Counted from the stretch's first letter, positions 18,064-25,662 are shown. The stretch is DNA of 64,000 nucleotides from Saprospirales bacterium (GCA_016711045.1 JADJTT010000007.1:310001-374000); one strand, 5' to 3'. Notes: a model not told the origin generated them from the letters alone. Numbers and translations: made by a program.

Positions 18064-18870
18064 TCAATATTTCAGCTCGCCCCTGAATTCTTTTTCCAGA
18101 AAATGACTGATCCACTTTTCGGGAATAAATTTCTCCACGAAGAGCAGGAGTCTGTTAATAAAAAGCGGCACATAAACCCGGTTTCCTTTTTCAACCCGGT
18201 CCAGGGTAAGTACGGCCAGTCTGTCACTGGTCAACGTAGTGAGCTTGCCCCAGAATTTATGGGTCATAATGCGCTTTCTGCTCAATTCATTGCTAACCAC
18301 CCCGTTTGGGCAGACTACCGTAACGCGGATGTTTGCCTTTTCAAGTTCTTTGGCCAGGCTTTTCGAAAAGCTGATTACAAAGGCCTTGGAGGCTGCATAC
18401 ACGCTCTTGTATGGCACCGGAAAGAACCCGGACAGGCTTCCAATATTGAGGATCTTACTTCCAGGGGACTCTTTTAGCATGGGAATAAAATACCTGGTCA
18501 GCAATACCAATGCCCGGACATTGAGAAGGATCCGTTCATCGCTGTATCCCGGATCCGATTGCTCAAATGCACTGGATCCTGCAATACCGGCATTATTGAT
18601 TAAAAAATCAACTTGGATCCGTTGATCGACGCACCATTGGAATACGCGTCCGGGAGCATCCAGCTCGGTAAGGTCTATGGCAAAATGTGGGACATCCATA
18701 TTGGCCAATGAGCTGATCTCCTGCGCGGTCTGTGCTAATTCAGGCCCCGGTAGCGCAACCAGCGCTACATGCATCCCTCGTCTGGCACATTCGAAAGCAA
18801 GTGACCTACCTATTCCGGAACTACCGCCGGTAATCAGGGTATATTTTTTTTTCCATATGCAAAAGTACAC
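18064..18870 (-). CDS. Short-chain dehydrogenase/reductase, start disturbed by an A9 run
   Basis: About 265 residues; GGSSGIG Rossmann motif, LINNAGIAGSS, and the catalytic SLSGFF/YAASK set are intact. It is a paralogue of the SDR at 2428. The open frame starts at GTG 18870, but that codon lies inside a strong promoter. An ATG at 18856-18854 is ideally placed, yet out of frame because the sense-strand A run (18852-18844) has nine bases; with eight it would read MEKKYTLITGG. The true start is therefore probably 18856, with a homopolymer length error or slippage. The substrate is unknown. Confidence 0.85.
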   Translation of the reverse strand: MYFCIWKKKYTLITGGSSGIGRSLAFECARRGMHVALVALPGPELAQTAQEISSLANMDVPHFAIDLTELDAPGRVFQWCVDQRIQVDFLINNAGIAGSSAFEQSDPGYSDERILLNVRALVLLTRYFIPMLKESPGSKILNIGSLSGFFPVPYKSVYAASKAFVISFSKSLAKELEKANIRVTVVCPNGVVSNELSRKRIMTHKFWGKLTTLTSDRLAVLTLDRVEKGNRVYVPLFINRLLLFVEKFIPEKWISHFLEKEFRGELKY

Positions 18871-18891
18871 TTGTCAATGTCTAACTACCAA
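18860..18891 (-). promoter_or_regulatory. Promoter of the second SDR gene
   Basis: TTGG (18891-18888), 20-nt spacer, TACTTTTG (18867-18860) on the minus strand: a full match to the Bacteroidota consensus. Expected transcription start is within a few bases of ATG 18856, so the mRNA would be leaderless or nearly so. Confidence 0.7.
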
Positions 18892-18922
18892 GGAGGGAGT
18901 AATAATTACCTGGAGAGAATTG

Positions 18923-19026
18923 GCGTTCATAAAGTTTATAGAGTTTATAAGGTTTATGAAGTTTATTTTATGTTTGAACTTTATTCCCATCTTAAGCCTT
19001 ATAAACTCTATAAACTTCATAAACGC
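18923..19026 (+). repeat. Large inverted array of GTTTATA-type 9-nt units before the metal-binding lipoprotein
   Basis: The arms 18923-18955 and 18994-19026 are complementary at 30 of 33 positions around a 38-nt loop. Both consist of 9-nt units such as AAGTTTATA, GAGTTTATA and AGGTTTATG. The right arm ends 9 nt before ATG 19036. Same unit type and same placement as 1721-1778. Confidence 0.85.
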
Positions 19027-19035
19027 ATTACCCGT

Positions 19036-19350
19036 ATGAAAATCCTCCGTATCCTCATCCCCTCACTGGCTCTGGGCCTCGTCCTGTCTCTTGGAAGCTG
19101 TAGTGGTGGGGAAAAACCGCACACCCACGATGAATCCGGTCACGCCCAAAATGCACCGGAAAACACAGGAGCTGCTTCCGAAGCGGCTTTACCATTAGAA
19201 CCCCATGGCGAAGGCCCGGAGTACAACTCGGCTTATGTGTGTCCGATGCACTGCGCAGGCAGTGGTAGTGACCAGCCCGGTGTTTGTCCTGCATGTGGCA
19301 TGGATTATGTGGCCAATGCGGAACATACAAGCGATGGGCATAAACATTAA
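19036..19350 (+). CDS. Heavy-metal-binding lipoprotein (HMBD-type)
   Basis: 104 residues from ATG 19036, which starts a lipoprotein signal (lipobox LGSC, Cys22). The frame continues upstream through the repeat to 18871, but that part encodes only repeat-derived VYKVYE-like sequence. A His-rich linker (HTHDESGH) leads to YVCPMHCAGSGSDQPGVCPACGMDYV (shown here only as its parts: YVCPMHC, then CPACGMDY), the heavy-metal-binding domain found near copper efflux systems. It probably binds Cu or a similar ion in the periplasm. It is convergent with the DevABC exporter genes. Confidence 0.85.
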   Translation: MKILRILIPSLALGLVLSLGSCSGGEKPHTHDESGHAQNAPENTGAASEAALPLEPHGEGPEYNSAYVCPMHCAGSGSDQPGVCPACGMDYVANAEHTSDGHKH

Positions 19351-19448
19351 AGGGTTTAGTTTTGAGTGTTTAATTTTTAGTTTTTAGTTAGAAGTACGCT
19401 CCATTAACTAAAAACTAAGCACTCAAAACTAAAACCTAAACACTTCCG
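19351..19448. repeat. Two opposed ACTAAAA-type heptad arrays forming a hairpin at convergent gene ends
   Basis: On the right, heptads run from 19407 (ACTAAAA, ACTAAGC, ACTCAAA, ACTAAAA, CCTAAAC, ACTTCCG). On the left, 19351-19393 carries the complementary series on the minus strand. The arms can pair over most of their length around the AGTACGCTCCA region. The stop codon of the devC-like gene (19429-19431) lies inside the right array. Position suits a bidirectional terminator, but no simple T-tract is present. Confidence 0.7.
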
Positions 19449-20544
19449 CCGGCTCCAGGCTAGTGATTCGTCTAACAGCTAATATAGCGCCTCCAAGGGC
19501 GATCGTACAGATGGAAACGAAGAAAATGAGCAGGAACTCATTCGAGAATTCGAACAAGAGGCCAGACTTGGCTATGCCTATTTTGAACCCCAGCAGCAAG
19601 AGGTAACCCACTCCGAAGCCCAGCAGGGCAAACAGCGTGGCCTGGGTGAAGATGAGTTTACGGATATACCAGTTATTTGCGCCAATGGCCTTCATTGTGC
19701 CATAATCCCTCAATCGGTCTATAGCCGCAGAGTAGAGGGTTAGTCCCACGATAAATAAGCCGGCGATAAACGCAAATACCACAAGTGTGCCTACCGAAAA
19801 GGCGATGCTGGTTGTGCGGAGGATGATCGACACCGTGCTACTCGCCAGTTGCTGCCCTTGCCAGGCCCGAACGCCAAAAATAGTCTTGTTGATTCGTTGG
19901 ATCACTTCGGCTTCTTTGCCGGGCTCCGCGCGCACCAGGAAAGCACTGGCTGCATCGGTAGGCGCATTGGCCCAAAAACGGGCCCGCTCAATGGTGGTAA
20001 GCGCCAATACACCCCCAAAGGTGCGGATGCCTTTTGTGCGGGCTGCGATATAGGCTTTCCGTCCGTTAATCTCCAGGGTGGTACCAATCTCCGTGTTTGG
20101 AAAAGCCGCATCGTCAAATATGTCTACGGCGATGGCGCCGTCCGGCAGCAGGTCTTTCGCACTGCCTTCATAAAAAGGCGGCGCTCCGGCAAATAAAGGC
20201 GCTTCGATTCCTACTACCGTAACGGGCGTGTTGTCTCCATCCGGATATTGGGCTCGAGCAGCCCCCAAAAAGAGCGGATGTACGGACTTTACCCCCTTCA
20301 AACTCTCGATCTCATACCGTGTCCGCATACGCAATTGCCCCAGGGAGTTGACATTCTCCGTTTTGTCATCCACCACCCAAATATCCTGTGGTGCGAGTAT
20401 GACCAACCGCTTCATGCTATCCGTCAAAAAGATAAATACCCCCATCTGCTGTCCGATCAGGAAGGTGGCCACGATGACCCCAAACAAAGCCCCGAAGGAC
20501 TTGGTCTTGTCGTAGGAGAGGAAACGGAGGGCGGTTCTGAGCAT
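19429..20544 (-). CDS. ABC exporter permease, DevC/FtsX type
   Basis: 371 residues. One N-terminal membrane helix (about 18-40), a large extracytoplasmic domain (about 45-235) and three C-terminal helices (about 243-350) give the FtsX/MacB permease topology. The opening FLSYDKTKSFGALFGVIVATFLIGQQMGVF and the ending SLEPAEVFR are typical of DevC-like permeases. It is the last gene of the ATPase-adaptor-permease operon 22245-19429, with a 9-nt gap to the HlyD gene. The last codons fall in a heptad repeat array. Confidence 0.87.
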   Translation of the reverse strand: MLRTALRFLSYDKTKSFGALFGVIVATFLIGQQMGVFIFLTDSMKRLVILAPQDIWVVDDKTENVNSLGQLRMRTRYEIESLKGVKSVHPLFLGAARAQYPDGDNTPVTVVGIEAPLFAGAPPFYEGSAKDLLPDGAIAVDIFDDAAFPNTEIGTTLEINGRKAYIAARTKGIRTFGGVLALTTIERARFWANAPTDAASAFLVRAEPGKEAEVIQRINKTIFGVRAWQGQQLASSTVSIILRTTSIAFSVGTLVVFAFIAGLFIVGLTLYSAAIDRLRDYGTMKAIGANNWYIRKLIFTQATLFALLGFGVGYLLLLGFKIGIAKSGLLFEFSNEFLLIFFVSICTIALGGAILAVRRITSLEPAEVFRF

Positions 20545-20553
20545 AAGAAATAC

Positions 20554-21516
20554 CTAAATACCTAAATTAATCACGCACTCCACCCTTTGTCCATAAATCA
20601 GCTTCTCCTGGCCCTGCTCAATGCGCACGCGCACAGGTCTGACCCGGCGGTCTTCGAGCTTGCCGATCTCGTCGGAGAAGAGGGACTTTTGGCGGAGAGA
20701 GGGGGCTATTTCGATCACGATTCCGGTAGCCAGAGTGTCTACACCTCCTTGTTGGCGGATATAGGCCTTTTGTCCCAGGGCTACACGGGTGGCAAATAAT
20801 TCATCGATTTCGGTGACGACGTTGATAGGGGATTGGGGCACAAAAACGCCCAGGGCTGTTTCCGGAGAAACAGATTGCCCCACCAATGCATCCACCCGGA
20901 GAAGCATGCCGGCGGCGGGTGCCTTCACATAGTAGTTTGTAATGTTTTGCTGGAGTAGCTGCTTGTCGACGTTCAACACCTGCATACCAGCCTTAATGCT
21001 TTCGATTTGCGCCTGATAGGTTTTAATATCCTGCAGGGCCAACTTCCAGGCGCTTTCCGCATTGTCCAGGTTTTGTCCTACACCTACTCCTTTTTCTGCG
21101 ACTGATTGCTGGCGCAGGAATTCCCGTTCCATAGAAGTGGCATTGAGCCGGGCTTTTTCAACCCGTGTTTCAATTTCCCGGATCGATACTTTTTGCTCCT
21201 CGATCTGTGCCAGCAGCTTTTGCACCTGCAGCTCTTCCGTCCGGTGATCCATCTCCACCAAAACCGCTCCGGCAGAAACCTGCTCACCCATACTTGCATT
21301 CACATGGGTAATTCGCCCGCTAAGCTCCGGGAATAGAGTCAATTCCTTAGCCTCCTGCTCCACGCGCCCAATACCCACCACCTTATCGATCTCCTCCAGC
21401 ACTTGCTGCCTAGTGATAGTATCCTGACTAACAGCTACTTCTGGCTGATCACCCCCCTTGCAAGAATACAAGAAAAATGTCGAAATCAATGCCGCAAAAA
21501 CGAGCTTTCCTATCAT
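20554..21516 (-). CDS. HlyD-family periplasmic adaptor lipoprotein (DevB type)
   Basis: 320 residues. Lipoprotein signal with lipobox FLYSC (Cys19). Then the lipoyl-like half motif GRITHVNASMGEQVSAGAVLVEMD, a helical hairpin (about 95-185), the second half motif KAPAAGMLLRVDALVGQSV and a beta-barrel region. It bridges the inner-membrane permease to an outer-membrane channel. It lies between the ATPase and permease genes of the same operon. The cargo is unknown; the neighbouring metal-binding lipoprotein is convergent and not evidence of shared function. Confidence 0.88.
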   Translation of the reverse strand: MIGKLVFAALISTFFLYSCKGGDQPEVAVSQDTITRQQVLEEIDKVVGIGRVEQEAKELTLFPELSGRITHVNASMGEQVSAGAVLVEMDHRTEELQVQKLLAQIEEQKVSIREIETRVEKARLNATSMEREFLRQQSVAEKGVGVGQNLDNAESAWKLALQDIKTYQAQIESIKAGMQVLNVDKQLLQQNITNYYVKAPAAGMLLRVDALVGQSVSPETALGVFVPQSPINVVTEIDELFATRVALGQKAYIRQQGGVDTLATGIVIEIAPSLRQKSLFSDEIGKLEDRRVRPVRVRIEQGQEKLIYGQRVECVINLGI

Positions 21517-21521
21517 AATTA

Positions 21522-21569
21522 ACTAAAAATTAATCCCGATAACTATCGGGAAAAAACTAAAAACTAAAA
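21522..21569. repeat. ACTAAAA heptads interrupted by the palindrome TCCCGATAACTATCGGGA
   Basis: Heptads ACTAAAA, ATTAATC at 21522-21535 and ACTAAAA, ACTAAAA at 21556-21569 flank an 18-bp perfect palindrome (21534-21551, AC centre). The palindrome is a shorter copy of that at 12413-12430. It sits between the ATPase and adaptor genes of the exporter operon. Confidence 0.7.
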
Positions 21570-21570
21570 G

Positions 21571-22245
21571 TCACCTCACCTTCTCCACCTGTCCATTCTC
21601 CACATTGATAACCCGATCGGCATATTGCTCCAGGCGATGGTCGTGGGTGACGATCACCACGGCGCGCCCTTCATTGGCCAGCATGCGAAGTTCATCCATC
21701 ACCTTGGCCATCGATTTGACGTCGAGCGAGGCGGTGGGTTCATCGCAGAGCAGGAGAGAGGGATTTGTAACCAGCGCACGGGCAATGGCCACACGCTGCT
21801 GCTGTCCGCCTGAAAGTTGGCGGGGAAAGCTCCTGCGCTTATCGTACATCTCGACCATGCGAAGTGCATCCTGAGCCAGCCGGGTAGACTCCCTGTGGGA
21901 TTTGCCCATGAGCTTCAACGGAAATGCCACGTTCTCTTGCGCCCGCAAGGGGGAGATCAGGTTGATCGATTGAAATACAAAGCCTATGGTATTCAGGCGA
22001 AGCCAGGCCATCTCCTTGTCGTTGAGCTCGCTGGTCTTCACGTCTTTGATCACGACTTCTCCTTCGGTAGGGTAGATCACACACCCCAGGAGCGACAGCA
22101 ACGTGGTCTTTCCCGACCCCGACGGACCGATAATAAGAAGTACCTCACCGGTCCGGACATCCAGGTCGGTCTTGTCGAGGGCGGTGATGGTGGAATCGCC
22201 CGCTTTATATATTTTATTGGCGCCGCGAAGTTGGGCAACGATCAT
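21571..22245 (-). CDS. ABC exporter ATPase, DevA/LolD/MacB type
   Basis: 224 residues from ATG 22245 (MIVAQLRGANKIYKAG); a longer frame upstream to 22374 carries no domain sequence. Walker A GPSGSGKTT, Q-loop QSINLISPLRAQENVAFPL, ABC signature LSGGQQQRVAIARAL, Walker B LLLCDEPTASLD and the H-loop THD are all present. It energises the DevBC-like adaptor and permease encoded directly downstream. It is divergent from the PhoX-like gene. Confidence 0.92.
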   Translation of the reverse strand: MIVAQLRGANKIYKAGDSTITALDKTDLDVRTGEVLLIIGPSGSGKTTLLSLLGCVIYPTEGEVVIKDVKTSELNDKEMAWLRLNTIGFVFQSINLISPLRAQENVAFPLKLMGKSHRESTRLAQDALRMVEMYDKRRSFPRQLSGGQQQRVAIARALVTNPSLLLCDEPTASLDVKSMAKVMDELRMLANEGRAVVIVTHDHRLEQYADRVINVENGQVEKVR

Positions 22246-22374
22246 GGTGTGCGTTGTAGCGTGGTGTGCTGTAAAGAACGGGAATTTTTGAAAGAAGTTT
22301 AGCCAGGGAAGGTTGTTCTTTTTGAACTCAACAAGAATTATGTAACTTGAATGGTTCACCAAACCCAAAAACAC

Positions 22375-23709
22375 ATGCTACGCTGGTTATTTCTCTGCCT
22401 TTTCCTGAATACACTGGTTTCCTGCGAAAACGGAACCCCGACTTCCGAATTTGCTCTCTTTGAAAAATACGGCCCGCTGGTTCCGGATCCTGCCGGTATT
22501 TTTGACCTGCCCGCAGGCTTCACCTATACCATCATTTCCCGAACCGGAGAAATCATGAGTGATGGCCTGCTCACCCCTGATCGGCCTGATGGGATGGCCA
22601 CTTTCCCGGGAGCAGAAGGCCGGGTCATTCTGCTCCGCAACCATGAGTTGATGCCTAGGCATGCAGGGCCTTTTGGCGCAGATGGCGCGTTGGCAGCCAA
22701 TGTGCCGGAAAATAAAATTTACGACCAGGGGAGCGGCACACAGGTTTGCCCGGGCGGAACGACTACCCTTATTGTTAACGAGACGACCTTGGAAGTGGAA
22801 AGATCCTTCCTCAGCCTGGCCGGCACGTTGAACAACTGCTCCGGCGGGCCTACGCCTTGGGGCTCCTGGATCACCAGCGAGGAGATGGTGCTCAATGGTG
22901 GCCAAAGCGGTTATCAGAAAGATCATGGCTACAACTTCGAAGTACCGGTATCCGGCGAGATTGGGCTTGCCGACCCTGTTCCATTGAAAGCCATGGGGCG
23001 TTTCCGGCACGAAGCAGTAGGCGTAGATCCGAAGACCAGTATCGTCTACCAGACTGAAGATATGGAGGACGGGTTGATCTACCGCTACATTCCCAACGTG
23101 CCTGGCCAACTGAGCCAGGGCGGCCGGTTGCAGGCTTTGGCCATTAAAGGCATGAAAAGCTTGGACACCCGCAATTGGGAAGGGCAAGCCTTCCCTCTGA
23201 ACAAACCCATGGAGGTCGAATGGATCAGCCTGGACAACGTGGACGGTCCCGACGACTTACGCTTCCGCGGCTTTCAGCAGGGTGCTGCCGTCTTTGCGAG
23301 AGGGGAGGGGATGTGGTTTCAAAATCAGGAGTGCTACTTTGCCTGTACCAGTGGCGGACAGAAAAAACTGGGTCAGATATTCAGGTATATCCCCAGTCCA
23401 TTTGAAGGTACATCCCGCGAACAGAAGCAACCCGGCACGCTGGAGCTTTTCCTCCAGCCGGAAAATTCCACGCTGGCCCGTTGGGCTGATAACCTGACCG
23501 TAGCCCCTTGGGGCGATCTAGTCGTTTGTGAGGATAATCCCAATCCTTTCCTCTTTGGCGTCACCCCGGATGGACGGATCTACAAACTCGGACGTAATGT
23601 GGGGTACGAATCCGAACTGGCGGGCTGTGTATTTTCCCCCTCTGGGCAAACGCTTTTTGTGAATATACAAGTAGCAGGGTTGACGTTGGCGGTGCAGGGG
23701 CCGTGGTAG
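22375..23709 (+). CDS. PhoX-family phosphatase-like lipoprotein (DUF839)
   Basis: 444 residues from ATG 22375 (an in-frame ATG at 22351 would add 8 residues). Lipoprotein signal with lipobox LVSC. The region RPDGMATFPG, LLRNHEL, GGTTTLIV, GGPTPWGSWITSEEM, GRFRHEAVGVDP and VYQTEDM corresponds to the PhoX beta-propeller, where such Glu/Asn/Arg residues bind Ca and Fe. It may be an alkaline phosphatase or a related enzyme of unknown substrate. A 16-bp inverted repeat begins on its stop codon. Confidence 0.85.
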   Translation: MLRWLFLCLFLNTLVSCENGTPTSEFALFEKYGPLVPDPAGIFDLPAGFTYTIISRTGEIMSDGLLTPDRPDGMATFPGAEGRVILLRNHELMPRHAGPFGADGALAANVPENKIYDQGSGTQVCPGGTTTLIVNETTLEVERSFLSLAGTLNNCSGGPTPWGSWITSEEMVLNGGQSGYQKDHGYNFEVPVSGEIGLADPVPLKAMGRFRHEAVGVDPKTSIVYQTEDMEDGLIYRYIPNVPGQLSQGGRLQALAIKGMKSLDTRNWEGQAFPLNKPMEVEWISLDNVDGPDDLRFRGFQQGAAVFARGEGMWFQNQECYFACTSGGQKKLGQIFRYIPSPFEGTSREQKQPGTLELFLQPENSTLARWADNLTVAPWGDLVVCEDNPNPFLFGVTPDGRIYKLGRNVGYESELAGCVFSPSGQTLFVNIQVAGLTLAVQGPW

Positions 23710-23788
23710 TCTGAACTGTGATTTTTGTGATTAATGGATGGGCATGATTTTGATGGAGCATAAAAATCAAATAAATCACAGTTCAGAC
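23709..23788. repeat. Inverted repeat GTCTGAACTGTGATTT at the 3' end of the PhoX-like gene
   Basis: Perfect 16-bp arms (23709-23724, 23773-23788) around 48 nt that contain further TGATTTT/AAAATCA pairing. The plus strand continues with A6, not T, so it is not a normal terminator for the upstream gene. The internal units (TGTGATTTT, TGTGATTAA) are again about 9 nt long. Confidence 0.7.
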
Positions 23789-23822
23789 AAAAAAGGGCGG
23801 AGCTGGAAAAGTAGAAATCTTT

Positions 23823-24193
23823 TATTTAACATAATATAAATTATGGGAAAAATGAATAAAGAAATTCTCCTATGCGGTAGTACACAAGACATCCTAAAAT
23901 GGCAGAATGTGATCTGGCATAAATGGCACCACTGCGCTGCGTTCCTTGCCAGAATATATTATTAGCTAGCCGGAGCTGTGACTTGAATAGTTTCCTAGTA
24001 CGCAATTCTAAGCGCCTCAAAAAAGGCTATAGCGCAAATTGTGCCATTTATTATATCCTGAGAAATAATCCTTGCTGTCCCATAATCCATCACTAGCTAG
24101 AATTTTGTCTTATCCTGAGGCTCCTGGGAATCGTGTTCTATACGCCTAGCCTATCAGGAAGCCATCTTTTTCCGTCCCTCTATTTAACATAAT
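23823..24193. other. Gene-free segment flanked by 13-bp direct repeats, foldable
   Basis: The direct repeats TATTTAACATAAT (23823-23835 and 24181-24193) are 358 nt apart. The AT-rich interior has no convincing gene; a 40-codon ORF from 23843 has no recognisable features. An 11-bp perfect stem (23919-23929 with 24041-24051), extended by a 5-bp stem (23934-23938 with 24031-24035), can close a loop of about 90 nt with smaller pairings inside. It may be a small inserted element or a structured RNA. Together with the repeats on either side it accounts for the 600-bp gap 23710-24312. Confidence 0.4.
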
Positions 24194-24278
24194 TACTTAA
24201 AAACTGCCTTTAGTTAGTCTTAATTATATCATTTTCAGTTAGTTATAGCCTATTATATGGCAAATAGAGTACGTTCCA

Positions 24279-24313
24279 ACTAAAAACTAAACATTAAAAA
24301 CTAAAAACTCCCT
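24279..24313 (+). repeat. Five-unit heptad array at the 3' end of the exonuclease gene
   Basis: ACTAAAA, ACTAAAC, ATTAAAA, ACTAAAA, ACTCCCT, parallel to 16979-17013. It is preceded by AGTACGTTCCA, which also occurs (with one change) in the middle of the repeat at 19351-19448. It abuts the TGA of the minus-strand exonuclease gene. Confidence 0.7.
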
Positions 24314-24855
24314 CAATACATCCACTCATCCAAATACTTCACAAAGATCTTGACGAGGTTCTTCGCATCGTCAATGCCCCTGTGGGCCATCCCTTCAAAT
24401 TCAAACCCCTCCCGCTCCAGCGAATATTGCAAGCCGCGTGCCTTGCGCAATCTGCGGATGTCATGATACTGTTTTTTCAGGTTGATATGCGCTTCCGCCC
24501 ATTCGAAATCCAGGTCATGCAGTTTGCAATCCTGGATGAACATACGCTTGTCAAAGTTGCCCCAGGAACAGAGCAGGTACTCTTCGTAGTAAATATCGGC
24601 CCAATCCTGAAACGCGTCGATCACCTCCGGAAAGGTCTTGCTCTTGTCGATCTCCCGCTGGTCTATATTGGTCAGCTGCCGGCAAAACACAGATAATGTC
24701 GGATTGAGCACCGGGTGGATAAAGCTGTTGAACACGTCTTCCACTTCGCCAAAACGATTCAGCCGCACCGCGCCAATCTCGATGATTTCTTGCACCAAAT
24801 GGTCGGGCCGGCCCTCCCAGCAAGTAGCCTCCAGGTCAAAGACGATAAAATTCAC
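24313..24855 (-). CDS. DEDDh 3'-5' exonuclease (ERI1/KapD-like)
   Basis: 180 residues. Exo I motif FDLEATC (Asp7, Glu9), Exo II region SWGNFDKRM, and Exo III HRGIDDAKNL with the His and Asp of the DEDDh set are all present. The layout, with TNIDQREIDKSKTFPEV, is that of the small ERI1/KapD exonucleases acting on RNA or DNA 3' ends. The start overlaps the stop of the ion-channel gene by 4 nt, so the two are co-translated, although no functional link is obvious. Confidence 0.9.
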   Translation of the reverse strand: MNFIVFDLEATCWEGRPDHLVQEIIEIGAVRLNRFGEVEDVFNSFIHPVLNPTLSVFCRQLTNIDQREIDKSKTFPEVIDAFQDWADIYYEEYLLCSWGNFDKRMFIQDCKLHDLDFEWAEAHINLKKQYHDIRRLRKARGLQYSLEREGFEFEGMAHRGIDDAKNLVKIFVKYLDEWMY

Positions 24856-25640
24856 AATTTTCCGTTTTTTGATTGATTCAGGGATTCCTGTAACTCGCCG
24901 ATCTGCTGCTGAAGCCTGTCGATCTTGTCTTCCAATGTCCGCGTATTGTCGATCGTCATTTCATCCACAAAAATAGCGTTGGCGATCGACAACCCGAAAA
25001 TGCCTCCGAAAAGGACAACGGACACAAAATAGAACCGGGTAAAGCCCTCGATTATTCCATTGCCGGCACGCTCGGAGATCAATTGTGGGATCTCGTTCCA
25101 CCCTTCCAGCGTGAAGAGTTGAAAAATAGTGTACGCCGATAGCATTGGATTCCCAAAATATTCCGGTGCCAGGTTGCGAAATAAGTGGCAGGTTAGCAGG
25201 GCCAGCATGAAATTGAAAAAAATCAGTGCCAGCAAGATAAACACGGAAGACTTTAGCGCCCTGGCCAAACCGGCCATAATCTGGGTGATATGAGGCACAA
25301 ACCGAATGAACCGGACTAAGCGGATCAGCCGGAAAAGGCGCAAAACCAGTAACAAAGAGGTGTTGGGCACCGCCATAAAGCTTTCCATAAGGGAGGGAAG
25401 GCTCAGCATGACAATCGTAAAGTCGAACTGATTCCAGCGATTAGCAATATAATACTTCCATTTATTGGCATGGATCTTAACCCCTGCCTCCACCACAAAG
25501 ACCAACAGAAAGAAATGGTCCAACAACAGCAGGAACTGGTTATTTTCCAGATTCGGAAAATATAGGAGAAAAATGGCGATCGCGTTAAGCATGATGACCA
25601 CCATGATGTTATGTTCCGACAGGAAAAACCGTTTGACCAT
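24852..25640 (-). CDS. Voltage-gated cation channel, NaChBac-like
   Basis: 262 residues, six membrane helices. The S4 sensor (about 101-116) has Arg every third position (RLFRLIRLVRFIRFV). The pore loop has the selectivity filter TLEGWNE (177-183) in place of the TLESW of NaChBac. After S6 a C-terminal heptad coiled coil (about 232-258) would assemble the tetramer, as in bacterial sodium channels. The Gly and the extra acidic residues suggest calcium or mixed permeation (inference). It is coupled by a 4-nt overlap to the downstream exonuclease. Confidence 0.9.
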   Translation of the reverse strand: MVKRFFLSEHNIMVVIMLNAIAIFLLYFPNLENNQFLLLLDHFFLLVFVVEAGVKIHANKWKYYIANRWNQFDFTIVMLSLPSLMESFMAVPNTSLLLVLRLFRLIRLVRFIRFVPHITQIMAGLARALKSSVFILLALIFFNFMLALLTCHLFRNLAPEYFGNPMLSAYTIFQLFTLEGWNEIPQLISERAGNGIIEGFTRFYFVSVVLFGGIFGLSIANAIFVDEMTIDNTRTLEDKIDRLQQQIGELQESLNQSKNGKL

Positions 25641-25662
25641 GAGTTGCTTGGTTTTCTGAGGA

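Noticed and set aside
23709..23788. Inverted repeat after the PhoX-like gene as an intrinsic terminator
   Set aside because: The plus strand continues with A6 instead of a T-tract and the loop is long; it is listed as a repeat only.
23843..23965. 40-codon ORF in the 600-bp gap
   Set aside because: It lies in the foldable segment, has no clear ribosome site and no recognisable sequence; coding is not supported.
16979..24313. Heptad arrays as CRISPR repeats
   Set aside because: Units are contiguous 7-mers without spacers and there are no cas genes.
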